From NCBI RefSeq assembly GCF_037440165.1, contig NZ_JBBIUQ010000007.1, forward strand, positions 62,001 through 126,000: DNA of 64,000 nucleotides, given 5' to 3'. This document shows positions 1 through 7,904 of this stretch, in pieces. Positions within the stretch are counted from its first letter, which is position 1; each line of letters begins with the position of its first letter. Both the position numbers and the translations under genes were made by a program. Source of the stretch: Ignavibacterium sp037440165 (GTDB lineage: Bacteria > Bacteroidota > Ignavibacteria > Ignavibacteriales > Ignavibacteriaceae). The notes under the pieces were generated by a model. It saw only the letters and a program-made list of their open reading frames with translations. It was not told the origin of the DNA and made no database searches.

Positions 1-181
1 CTTCGTGAATTACAAGATCCACATTATCTATTAAACCATATTTGCCGCGATTCAATGTCCAATAAACAGCAATCGGAAGAATTATAATGGAAGTAATCCA
101 CTTCTTCACTTCAGAAGATTGATTATATGGTTTTGCTTTTTTTAAGCTTTGCTCAAGTTCTTTATTGAAATCGTTGTTCAT
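1..181 (-). CDS. Membrane protein, start only, possible metallopeptidase-like
   Basis: The first 60 codons of a minus-strand gene are present; the rest lies outside the window. The protein opens with a charged cytoplasmic stretch, followed by one hydrophobic segment at about residues 29-42 (ITSIIILPIAVYW). It then runs into DNVDLVIHE, where the window ends. An HE dipeptide right after a hydrophobic strand is how an HExxH zinc site begins in several membrane metalloprotease families, but the second histidine is not visible, so this is only a hint. The ATG is at 179-181. The 98 bases between it and the divergent carboxypeptidase gene should hold both promoters. Confidence 0.6.
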   Translation of the reverse strand, partial: MNNDFNKELEQSLKKAKPYNQSSEVKKWITSIIILPIAVYWTLNRGKYGLIDNVDLVIHE

Positions 182-279
182 ATAAAGATATCAGTTAATC
201 ATTAATGATTTGTTCTTAGTAAAAACTGATTTATTTTTATTGCAAAATAATTCCTTTAAACTTTTATTCAGAGTTTATT

Positions 280-1521
280 ATGAAGAAAATTCTTTTACTC
301 CTTTCACTTCTAATCATTTCTGCATCAACATTAAAATCTCAAGAACTGCAAATTATTCAGGGACAAACATATCTGATGGATAAATGCGGATTTATGGAGG
401 AGGAAGATGAAGCAAATAATTTTACATCAGTTGAAAATTGGGGATATAGTTATGATAGTCTTTTGGTTGATCTTAATCTCTGGGGACAAAGTCCTTATGT
501 TAAAATTGATTCAATTGGACTTAGTGTTCAGGGAAGACCACTCTGGCAATTAACGATAAGTTCAAATCCAAATGATATCACAAATAAACGAACAGTATTT
601 ATTCATGCAAGAACTCATCCGCAGGAAACAGAAGGCTTTTGGGTAACCGAACAGATAATCAATATTCTTTTATCTGAAAATGAGTTGGGACAAATAATAA
701 GAGAAAATTGTGTTTTCTATATTGTGCCAATGTATAATCCTGATGGAGTTGAACTTGGTTATCCGAGACGAAATGCGAACAATGTAGATCTTGAGAGCAA
801 TTGGTTTACTTTTCCGAACGAACCTGAAGTTTCTGCACTTAAAGCCCGGTTTACAGAACTTATGTCATCTGCAAATCCGATTGAGGTAGAACTGAATATG
901 CATTCGTCTTCATTATGCAAAAGATATTTTGTTTATCACGATTCAGCAGGAACTTCACCTCAGTTTGCACTGATGCAGCAAAACTTTATTGAAGGAATAA
1001 GATCATACTATCCAACTGGAATAGAACCATGGAATTATTATATCAGCTGGACAAGCGGCAATCCAATGAAATACCCTGAAAGCTGGTTTTGGTATTATCA
1101 TGGCGAAAGTGTAATGGCTTTAACTTATGAAGATATGTATCAATGCAGCGGAACAGGAAATTTTAATATTACTGCAAATGCAATTCTGAGAGGTGTGATG
1201 GATTATATGAATATTCCAACATCAGTGGACTTAATTTATTCTTCTTTGCCTGAAGAATTTTTATTAGAGCAGAATTATCCAAATCCATTTAATCCGGCTA
1301 CGATGATAAGGTGGCAGTCACCAGTAAGCAGTTGGCAAACAATAAAATTGTACAACACACTTGGTGAAGAAGTAGATACAATAGTTGATGAATTTTTAGA
1401 AGCGGGATATCATTCTAAATTATATAATATAAATTCTACATTACCGAGCGGTGTTTATTTCTATCAATTGCAGGCAGGTAATTTTATCTCAGCAGCAAAA
1501 AAGATGATATTGCTGCGATAA
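280..1521 (+). CDS. Secreted M14 zinc carboxypeptidase with type IX sorting domain
   Basis: 413 residues. Residues 1-21 look like a signal peptide. The body is an M14 (carboxypeptidase A-like) domain. Its zinc ligands are visible as HPQE (His113, Glu116) and a third histidine at His208 (ELNMHSSS). The family motif NPDG occurs just before RRNANNVDLESNW, and Glu284 in TYED fits the general base. From about residue 325 the protein has a type IX sorting domain (EQNYPNPFNPAT, ending KKMILLR). It is therefore predicted to cross the outer membrane through the Por system and be surface-attached or released, where it would trim C-terminal residues from peptides. The family call is firm; substrate preference cannot be read from the sequence. 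Confidence 0.9.
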   Translation: MKKILLLLSLLIISASTLKSQELQIIQGQTYLMDKCGFMEEEDEANNFTSVENWGYSYDSLLVDLNLWGQSPYVKIDSIGLSVQGRPLWQLTISSNPNDITNKRTVFIHARTHPQETEGFWVTEQIINILLSENELGQIIRENCVFYIVPMYNPDGVELGYPRRNANNVDLESNWFTFPNEPEVSALKARFTELMSSANPIEVELNMHSSSLCKRYFVYHDSAGTSPQFALMQQNFIEGIRSYYPTGIEPWNYYISWTSGNPMKYPESWFWYYHGESVMALTYEDMYQCSGTGNFNITANAILRGVMDYMNIPTSVDLIYSSLPEEFLLEQNYPNPFNPATMIRWQSPVSSWQTIKLYNTLGEEVDTIVDEFLEAGYHSKLYNINSTLPSGVYFYQLQAGNFISAAKKMILLR

Positions 1522-1554
1522 GACTTTCTTTGTGATATAAAGTCATTAAACTAA

Positions 1555-1591
1555 AAAGGGCGATCCAACCGAATCGCCCTTTAATTTTTTT
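1555..1591. terminator. Bidirectional intrinsic terminator
   Basis: A perfect 10-bp stem (AAAGGGCGAT at 1555-1564 with ATCGCCCTTT at 1573-1582) is followed by a T run on the plus strand and preceded by an A run that becomes a T run on the minus strand. It lies between the convergent ends of the carboxypeptidase gene and gdhA and can end both transcripts. Confidence 0.85.
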
Positions 1592-1603
1592 GGTTGAATA
1601 TTC

Positions 1604-2947
1604 TTAAACAAGTCCCTGATCAATCATTGCATCTGCAACTTTTAGGAAGCCAGCTATGTTGGCACCATTAACATAATTGCCCGGAGTTCCATACTTTTCT
1701 GCTGTAGCAAGACAAGTGTCGTGTATTCTTACCATAATTTCATGAAGTCTTCTGTCAACTTCTTCTCTGCTCCAAGGCAATCGCATGCTGTTTTGCGACA
1801 TTTCCAATCCGGATGTAGCAACACCACCAGCATTTGATGCTTTACCGGGTGCGTAAAGAACACCAGCTTCAACAAAAAGTTTATAAGCTTCAATTGTTGT
1901 TGGCATATTCGCACCTTCGCAAACACAGATGCAGCCATTTTTAATTAATTCCTTAGCATCATTTTCATAAATTTCATTTTGTGTTGCACATGGCAATGCG
2001 ACATCACATTTAACTTCCCATGGTTTCTTGCCGGGGAAAAACTGAACTTTAAATTCTTTTGCATAATCTTCAACTGCATCTTTATTGCTTGCACGAAGTT
2101 TAAGCATATAATCAATCTTTTCACCTTTTACACCATCAGGATCATAAATATATCCATCAGGTCCTGAAAGTGTTACAACCTTTCCACCAAGTTCTGTTAC
2201 TTTTTGAACTGCGCCCCATGCAACATTACCGAAACCGGAAACTGCAACTGTTTTACCTTCAAAAGTTTGTCCTTTTGTTTTGAGCATTTCATTCGCAAAA
2301 TAAACCACACCAAATCCTGTTGCTTCCGGACGAATCAAGGAGCCGCCCCAATTAATTCCTTTGCCTGTCAGAACTCCGGTAAATTCATTTGTTAATCTTT
2401 TGTACTGTCCAAACAAATAACCAATTTCTCTTGTGCCAACTCCGATATCACCAGCAGGAACATCTGTATTCGGACCGATATGACGAAACAGTTCAGTCAT
2501 AAAACTCTGGCAGAATCTCATTATTTCATTATCTGATTTTCCTTTTGGATCGAAATCACTGCCGCCTTTTCCACCACCCATCGGAAGAGTTGTGAGAGAG
2601 TTTTTGAAAACCTGTTCGAATGCTAAAAACTTTAAGATGCCCAATGTAACTGACGGGTGAAATCTCAATCCGCCTTTGTAAGGACCTATGGCGCTGTTCA
2701 TTTCAATTCTGTAACCGCGATTTATATGAATCTGTCCCTGATCATCCATCCAGGGAACACGAAACATAATTACTCTTTCAGGTTCGACCATTCTTTCAAC
2801 GATTTTAAGTGAGCGATATTCAGGATGGCGTTGAAGAACCAAATCAAGTGATTCGAGAACTTCTTCAACTGCCTGATGAAATTCAGGTTCATTTGGGTTT
2901 TTGGCTTTAACATCAGCCAATAATTTCATTACATAATCAGAAGCCAT
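1604..2947 (-). CDS. gdhA: Glutamate dehydrogenase (hexameric, probably NADP-specific)
   Basis: Interconverts 2-oxoglutarate plus ammonia and glutamate, linking carbon and nitrogen metabolism in the cytoplasm. The 447-residue length matches the 450-residue hexameric class. The substrate domain carries PMGGGKGG (residues 122-129, catalytic Lys127) and PAGDIGVG (164-171, with Asp167). The Rossmann half has SGFGNVAWG at 237-245. Overall similarity to the E. coli GdhA type suggests NADPH use in ammonia assimilation, but I did not resolve the specificity residues. The gene stands alone and ends at the terminator it shares with the M14 gene. It diverges from the M24 peptidase gene across a 338-bp spacer. 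Confidence 0.95.
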   Translation of the reverse strand: MASDYVMKLLADVKAKNPNEPEFHQAVEEVLESLDLVLQRHPEYRSLKIVERMVEPERVIMFRVPWMDDQGQIHINRGYRIEMNSAIGPYKGGLRFHPSVTLGILKFLAFEQVFKNSLTTLPMGGGKGGSDFDPKGKSDNEIMRFCQSFMTELFRHIGPNTDVPAGDIGVGTREIGYLFGQYKRLTNEFTGVLTGKGINWGGSLIRPEATGFGVVYFANEMLKTKGQTFEGKTVAVSGFGNVAWGAVQKVTELGGKVVTLSGPDGYIYDPDGVKGEKIDYMLKLRASNKDAVEDYAKEFKVQFFPGKKPWEVKCDVALPCATQNEIYENDAKELIKNGCICVCEGANMPTTIEAYKLFVEAGVLYAPGKASNAGGVATSGLEMSQNSMRLPWSREEVDRRLHEIMVRIHDTCLATAEKYGTPGNYVNGANIAGFLKVADAMIDQGLV

Positions 2948-3039
2948 ATTAACCTCTTAATTTTTTTATATTGAACATATGATTGTTTATTAATGAATTG
3001 TCTTCAGAAGGAAGGTAAATTGGTTTGAGCATCACTGTA

Positions 3040-3097
3040 ACAACAGTAAAAATTAGCATTGATATTTCCCCTGATATTTATGAGTGCTTACTGTTGT
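3040..3097. promoter_or_regulatory. Inverted repeat in the gdhA/peptidase divergent spacer
   Basis: The 338-bp spacer at 2948-3285 has no convincing gene. It holds a 10-bp perfect inverted repeat (ACAACAGTAA at 3040-3049, TTACTGTTGT at 3088-3097) separated by 38 bases. This could be a hairpin in the gdhA leader or a pair of operator half-sites. No other strong signal is seen in the spacer, which is otherwise AT-rich. Confidence 0.4.
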
Positions 3098-3285
3098 CAT
3101 TAGTTGAAAATCATAAATTTTTTTCTAACCAAAATTAGATTTTGTGAAAGTAAAAACCTAAAAAATTGCACTTTCGTAAAAGGAGTTGTGACTTTATTCA
3201 AGAGGTAATTTATTTAATTTTTAGTAACTGGTCAGGTAAATCAATAATTTTGAAATACAAAATTTTCTAACTTTTTGAGGTTAAA

Positions 3286-4482
3286 ATGTCAAATCGGATA
3301 ATTAAGGAAAAAATTCAACAAGCAATTGATATTCTTAATGAAAAGAATATTGATATGTGGATTACATTCGTTCGTGAGACCAAAGTTACAAAAGATCCTA
3401 TGATTGACATGATTGTTGGCGAGCATTCAACCTGGCAGTCAGCATTTATTATAAATAAAGACGGCGACACTGCTGCAATAGTTGGAAATATAGAAGAAGA
3501 AAATATTGTAAAGACAGGTTTGTATAAGAAAGTAATTGGATATCTGAAATCAGTTAAAGAACCATTGATTGATTATCTTAATGAGAAGAATCCATCAAAG
3601 ATTGCAATTAACTACTCAAAAAACTCAGTGCTTTCTGATGGATTAACTTACGGAATGTATTTACTCTTAAATGATTATCTGGAAGGAACGAAATTCAAAA
3701 ATGCTTTAGTTAGTGCTGAAGAAATTATCTCAGCATTGAGAGGAAGAAAGTCAGCTGCAGAACTTTCAATTATGAAAGAAGCAATTGATAAAACGCTTAA
3801 AATTTTTGATGCTGTAACAAAGTTTATTAAACCGGGTTTATCAGAAAAAGATGTTGCAGAGTATGTAAAGAAGTTGATGAGAGAAAAAGGATTCCAGCCA
3901 GCGTGGGATGAAGAAACTTGTCCGGCTCTATTTACCGGACCAAATCCTTCAAGCGCTCATTCTGGTCCGACTGACAGAAAAATTGAAATAGGTCATATGA
4001 TCAATATGGATTTCGGAATAAAGTATAAAGGTTACTGCTCTGATCTTCAGCGAACCTGGTATGTTTTGCGGGATGGCGAAACAAAAGCTCCTGCAGAGGT
4101 TCAAAAAGGATTTGAAGTTATTCGCGATGCAATTCAAATGGTAGCTGATGCAATTAAACCCGGAGTTGCTGGCGTTGAAATGGATGACATAGCAAGAAAT
4201 TATATTACAAGTCAGGGTTATCCTGAGTATCCGCACGGACTTGGTCACCAGGTTGGTAGAGAAGTTCACGACGGCGGTGCAGGACTTTTCCCACGCTGGG
4301 AAAGGTATGGCAACACTCCTTATCTTAAACTAGAAGAAGGACAGGTTTTTACAATCGAACCGAGATTACCAGTTGAAGGTTATGGTGTTTCAACAATTGA
4401 AGAAGAAGTTGTGATAACAAAAAATGGATGTGAATTTCTTTCTCCGCCACAAAAGGAATTAATTTTGATTAAAACTAACTAA
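3286..4482 (+). CDS. M24-family metallopeptidase (Xaa-Pro peptidase type)
   Basis: 398 residues, with a creatinase-like N-terminal domain (about 1-160) and a pita-bread M24 domain (about 165-395). The five metal ligands expected for a dinuclear site are visible: Asp242 (MDFG), Asp253 (CSDLQRT), His321 (GLGHQVG), Glu358 (IEPR) and a glutamate of the EEE run at 372-374. Members cleave the bond before proline in short peptides in the cytoplasm. There is no signal peptide. Aminopeptidase P and prolidase activities cannot be separated from sequence alone. A weak purine stretch (TTTTTGAGG) precedes the ATG. Confidence 0.85.
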   Translation: MSNRIIKEKIQQAIDILNEKNIDMWITFVRETKVTKDPMIDMIVGEHSTWQSAFIINKDGDTAAIVGNIEEENIVKTGLYKKVIGYLKSVKEPLIDYLNEKNPSKIAINYSKNSVLSDGLTYGMYLLLNDYLEGTKFKNALVSAEEIISALRGRKSAAELSIMKEAIDKTLKIFDAVTKFIKPGLSEKDVAEYVKKLMREKGFQPAWDEETCPALFTGPNPSSAHSGPTDRKIEIGHMINMDFGIKYKGYCSDLQRTWYVLRDGETKAPAEVQKGFEVIRDAIQMVADAIKPGVAGVEMDDIARNYITSQGYPEYPHGLGHQVGREVHDGGAGLFPRWERYGNTPYLKLEEGQVFTIEPRLPVEGYGVSTIEEEVVITKNGCEFLSPPQKELILIKTN

Positions 4483-4708
4483 ACTTATTGAAAATTTTTT
4501 TACTGATTTTCATTCAGCGATTAACTTTAAATCTTTTTGAATTTCAGAAATAAATTCGAAATCAGCTTGAACAGTATTTCTGTTTATTCGGATGCTCTTT
4601 GTAATATTTTTTGAGATGTTGATTAAAATACGAATTGCAAAAAGCTGAACTCAATAAAAATTTTTTATAATTTCTCAAACGCTTAACTTATACCTTATTT
4701 ACATATAC

Positions 4709-5308
4709 CTAAAAACTACAACCAGAGATATAAGCTTTTTGAAGAAGTGCGCTGTATTTTTCCCACGAAATTTCAATTGCACCAAACATCTTTAAATGAT
4801 TTGTCATATACTGAACATCCAGCAGAACAAAATCTTTTTCTTTAAGATGATTGAGTAATGCAATTAAAGCAGCTTTAGATGCCTGAGAGACTTTTGAAAA
4901 CATTGATTCACCGAAAAAAGCTCCGCGGAAAGTTATCCCATACAAACCGCCGACTAATTTACCGTTTTGATATGTTTCAACAGTATGAAGATATCCTCTT
5001 TTATGCAATCTTCTGTATGCAACAATCAACTCTTCAGAAATCCAGGTTGAAGGACGATCAGCACAGCCCCTGATTACACTTAAATAATCTGTATCAAATT
5101 TAATTTCAAAGTTCTGCTTTTCAACGGCTTTTCTTGCTGAGCGGGGAATGTTAAAATTATTAAGAGGAATGATTGTTCTTAATTCAGGCAAATACCAATT
5201 AATCTGTCCGGATTCATCAGCCATTAGAAATGCACCGCTTGCATAAAGCCGAATCATATTATCCGGCTGCAGCATTGATTTCAGCAGCTCATTGTTCTTT
5301 TCAACCAT
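4709..5308 (-). CDS. aat: Leucyl/phenylalanyl-tRNA--protein transferase
   Basis: Attaches Leu or Phe from aminoacyl-tRNA to the N-terminus of proteins with basic first residues, marking them for the ClpAP/ClpS N-degron route. At 199 residues it is close to the usual 200-230. Recognisable family blocks include WYLPELRTIIPL, the central YRRLHKRGYLHTVETY with KLVGGLYGI, and the SMFSKVSQASKAAL region. It is monocistronic and converges with the M24 peptidase gene. The 226-bp gap to that gene (4483-4708) holds only a weak 7-bp hairpin near 4489. Confidence 0.92.
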   Translation of the reverse strand: MVEKNNELLKSMLQPDNMIRLYASGAFLMADESGQINWYLPELRTIIPLNNFNIPRSARKAVEKQNFEIKFDTDYLSVIRGCADRPSTWISEELIVAYRRLHKRGYLHTVETYQNGKLVGGLYGITFRGAFFGESMFSKVSQASKAALIALLNHLKEKDFVLLDVQYMTNHLKMFGAIEISWEKYSALLQKAYISGCSF

Positions 5309-5405
5309 ATTAAATCTGATTTTATTTCAGTGCAAGCTTCTTTAAGTTTACAATGTAATTCTAAAAAAATTTTGTCAATGTTGCTAATGAATAAAAAGGA
5401 TTTTT

Positions 5406-6350
5406 ATGCGCAAAACAGCTGTGGTTGCATTAGGCGGCAATGCACTCCTTCGCGGAAACGAAATCGGAACCATTCAACAGCAGGAAAAAAACACTTACGA
5501 TACTTGTATTAACCTCATCAAACTTCTTAAGCAAGATTATAACATTGTAATTACTCACGGCAACGGACCTCAGGTTGGCAATATTATGCTTCGCAATGAA
5601 GCCGGATACAACACTTATAAAATTCCCAAAATGCCTTTGGATATTTGTGTCGCTGATTCTCAGGGCGGAATTGGTTATATGATTGAAAGACAGATGAAAA
5701 ATATTCTGACTGAAAATAAGATCAGAAGAAATGTAGTTACTATTGTTACGCAGGTGCTTGTGGATAAAAATGATCCGGCATTTGAAAATCCATCCAAACC
5801 AATCGGTCCCTTTTATCTTAAAGAAGAAGCAGATTTGCTTGCAAGAATAAATAATTTTGTTTTCAAAGAAGATGCCCGCAAAAGAGGATGGAGACGAGTA
5901 GTTGCCTCACCTGAACCAAAAGATATTTTGAATAAAAAGATAATTAAAGATCTAGTAAGAAAAGGACACATAGTTATTGCTGCAGGCGGTGGAGGAGTTC
6001 CGGTTTATCAGGATAAAGACAAAAAACTTTATGGTGTTGAGGCAGTAATTGATAAAGATTTTGCTTCAGCTTTACTTGCAAATGAAATTGAAGCAGATGA
6101 ATTTTTTATTCTGACAGATGTCCCCAAAGTTTATATCAATTTTAATAAACCCAATCAGCAGCAGCTTGATTCCATAAAAGTTTCTGATGCAAAAAAATAT
6201 TATGAAGCAGGCGAGTTTGGAGCCGGCAGTATGGGACCAAAAATTCTTGCAGCAATAAATTTTGTAGAGCACGGTGGGAATGAAACTGTAATAACCGAAT
6301 CAACTCAGCTTGATGATCCATCTTGCGGAACAAGAATTATCCAAGATTAA
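5406..6350 (+). CDS. arcC: Carbamate kinase
   Basis: Catalyses carbamoyl phosphate + ADP to carbamate + ATP, or the reverse. 314 residues, typical length for the amino-acid-kinase fold. Seen: the N-terminal nucleotide loop ALGGNALLR, THGNGPQVGN (about residues 48-57), AAGGGGVPV, the FILTDV strand, and GSMGPKI near the C-terminus. The ATG at 5406 follows an AAAAGGA stretch. It is followed 40 bases later by ornithine carbamoyltransferase, so the two probably form an operon. Arginine deiminase (arcA) is not adjacent, so this pair may run ornithine/citrulline catabolism or carbamoyl phosphate supply. Confidence 0.93.
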   Translation: MRKTAVVALGGNALLRGNEIGTIQQQEKNTYDTCINLIKLLKQDYNIVITHGNGPQVGNIMLRNEAGYNTYKIPKMPLDICVADSQGGIGYMIERQMKNILTENKIRRNVVTIVTQVLVDKNDPAFENPSKPIGPFYLKEEADLLARINNFVFKEDARKRGWRRVVASPEPKDILNKKIIKDLVRKGHIVIAAGGGGVPVYQDKDKKLYGVEAVIDKDFASALLANEIEADEFFILTDVPKVYINFNKPNQQQLDSIKVSDAKKYYEAGEFGAGSMGPKILAAINFVEHGGNETVITESTQLDDPSCGTRIIQD

Positions 6351-6390
6351 ATTAAAATAACTTTAATTAATATCAGTAAGGAGATTAAAT

Positions 6391-7323
6391 ATGGCTGTTA
6401 ATATGAAAGGTAAAGATCTGATTTCGATTGCAGATCTGTCACTTGAAGAAATTTATGAAATTTTTGATGTGGCTCATTCTCTTAAACAAAAATTATATAC
6501 GAATGAACCACACAGATATCTCGAAGGAAAAACACTCGGAATGATTTTCACAAAACGATCAACAAGAACCCGCGTTTCCTTCGAAACAGGAATTTATCAG
6601 CTTGGCGGACTTGGAATGTATTTCGGTCCGAATGATTTGCAGCTTGGCAAGAGCGAAAGCATTGCAGATACTGCAAGAGTGCTTTCAAGATATTTGAATG
6701 GAATAATGATAAGAACTTTTGATCATAATGATGTAGTCGAACTTGCTAAATATGCTGACATTCCTGTAATCAATGGTTTGACTGATTTACTTCATCCTTG
6801 TCAGGTGCTTACAGATTTATTTACTATTCTGGAAAAGAAAAGAAAGCTGCAAGGATTAAAACTTGCCTACATTGGCGATGGAAATAATATGGCTCACAGT
6901 TTATTAAACGGCTGCTCAAAAGCAGGAATGAATATCGCAATTGCTTCACCATCCGGTTACAAACCAAACAAAGAGATTGTTGCAAATGCTAAAAAGTTTG
7001 CTGCATATATGGGAAGCAAGGTTGAAATACTTGATGACCCAGTTGCAGCAGTTAAAAATGCAGATATAGTTTATACGGATGTTTGGGCATCAATGGGACA
7101 GGAAGAAGAAGCTGAAGAAAGAAAGAAAAAATTTGCAAAGTTTCAGGTTAATCCCAAACTTGTAAAACATGCAAAAGAAGACTACCTGTTTATGCATTGC
7201 TTGCCTGCACATCGCGGCGAAGAAGTTGTAAATGAAGTTGCTGACTCACCAAACTCTGTAATTTTTGATGAAGCTGAAAACCGTTTGCATGTTCAGAAAG
7301 CAATCATGGCTTTGGTGATGTAA
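6391..7323 (+). CDS. argF: Ornithine carbamoyltransferase
   Basis: Transfers the carbamoyl group between carbamoyl phosphate and ornithine, giving citrulline. 310 residues. The carbamoyl-phosphate motif STRTR is at 57-61, HPCQ at 135-138 (in NGLTDLLHPCQ), and the ornithine-side HCLP motif at 269-272 with the catalytic cysteine Cys270. An AGGAG ribosome site lies 7 bases before the ATG. Its position behind arcC fits a catabolic (arcB-like) role, but anabolic and catabolic enzymes cannot be told apart by motif. The symbol argF is used in the general sense. Confidence 0.92.
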   Translation: MAVNMKGKDLISIADLSLEEIYEIFDVAHSLKQKLYTNEPHRYLEGKTLGMIFTKRSTRTRVSFETGIYQLGGLGMYFGPNDLQLGKSESIADTARVLSRYLNGIMIRTFDHNDVVELAKYADIPVINGLTDLLHPCQVLTDLFTILEKKRKLQGLKLAYIGDGNNMAHSLLNGCSKAGMNIAIASPSGYKPNKEIVANAKKFAAYMGSKVEILDDPVAAVKNADIVYTDVWASMGQEEEAEERKKKFAKFQVNPKLVKHAKEDYLFMHCLPAHRGEEVVNEVADSPNSVIFDEAENRLHVQKAIMALVM

Positions 7324-7335
7324 AAAAATTTGAAT

Positions 7336-7463
7336 AAAAGGGCTGAACGAAAACTAATTGTCAAACTTACATTAACGAAGTGTAAATTTTATTTTAACTG
7401 TTTTTCTTATAAAAATTGTCTGCAACAAGTAATGCTCGAACCAAAATTTTCTTCAGCCCTTTT
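7336..7463. repeat. 128-bp element bounded by 12-bp perfect inverted repeats
   Basis: AAAAGGGCTGAA at 7336-7347 is exactly complementary to TTCAGCCCTTTT at 7452-7463. The match continues imperfectly inward (CGAAAA against TTTTC). A smaller inverted pair, TTACA/TGTAA, sits inside. There is no credible ORF. It begins 12 bases after the argF stop, so it may fold as a large 3-prime structure on the arcC-argF transcript or be a miniature mobile element. Confidence 0.5.
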
Positions 7464-7523
7464 AGATTTTAACTACATTAGTTTTTTCATCACTTTTCGC
7501 TGCCCGTCTTTATATTTCAATAA

Positions 7524-7820
7524 AAATTTAACTTGACTTTGAAATAAATTTTTTGCTATTTGTGGTTGAGATTTTTATTGGGTGAAGGGTGGGAAAGCAT
7601 AACCTGAAAAGTCTGATTACAGTGGCACGATTTTACTCTCTCTCTGCATTTTTATTGGGATGGAGAGATGTGCCTGATCTATGCCTGTTTACTGCCAATA
7701 CTTTTGTATAAAGTACCAAATACTTCATTACTAACTTATCAAAATATTATCAAGAATAAATTTTGTATTGTACATTGTAAATTCTACATTGTACATTATC
7801 CTACTGGTTTTACATAGCTT
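7524..7820 (+). repeat. 297-bp duplicated non-coding leader, copy 1
   Basis: This block recurs at 61219-61515 with identical length, no gaps and about 15 mismatches in my hand alignment. Both copies lie upstream of a secreted FG-GAP gene; here the gap to the start codon is 84 bases. Eight of the mismatches cluster in 26 bases after the central hairpin (7675-7700), while the first 150 bases differ at only three positions. It opens with a promoter-like TTGACT and a TATTTG box 18 bases later. It then has a purine-rich stretch (GGGTGAAGGGTGGG), a long hairpin, and near the end repeats of the unit CATTGTA. No open reading frame explains the conservation. Confidence 0.8.
7624..7674 (+). promoter_or_regulatory. 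Conserved hairpin inside the duplicated leader
   Basis: GGCAC at 7624-7628 pairs with GTGCC at 7670-7674. An inner stem can form between the CTCTCTCTC tract and GGAGAGA. The whole 51-base hairpin is unchanged in the second copy (61319-61369). No U run follows, so it is not a simple terminator; a structured regulatory RNA is possible. It matches no riboswitch class I can recognise. Confidence 0.45.
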
Positions 7821-7832
7821 TAGAAAGATTGG

Positions 7833-7870
7833 GTCATTCCGAACTTGTTTCGGAATCTCTCGATATTTCT
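7833..7870. repeat. Partial copy of a GTCATTCCGAA palindromic repeat
   Basis: Begins GTCATTCCGAAC and continues through CGGAATCTCTCGATATTTCT. This matches the left half of the 60-bp palindromic element at 11126-11185. TTCCGAA and TTCGGAA form a short hairpin. It lies between the duplicated leader and the FG-GAP gene and is absent from the second cassette. Confidence 0.5.
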
Positions 7871-7904
7871 TTCCCTAAACATATTTTAAGAAGGTGATAG
7901 AGTG

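Noticed and set aside
5330..5512. 60-codon ORF overlapping arcC
   Set aside because: Out-of-frame with the strongly conserved carbamate kinase start at 5406.
7330..7536. 68-codon ORF after argF
   Set aside because: Lies across the inverted-repeat element and the leader start; no start signal, biased composition, and not preserved as a frame in the second leader copy context.
7768..7800. CRISPR-like short repeats (CATTGTA units)
   Set aside because: Repeat units are a few bases long with no regular spacers; the same block occurs in the second leader copy.
7524..7820. Known riboswitch (preQ1, cobalamin, c-di-GMP, TPP)
   Set aside because: None of the class-defining motifs I know is present, so the leader is not assigned to any class.
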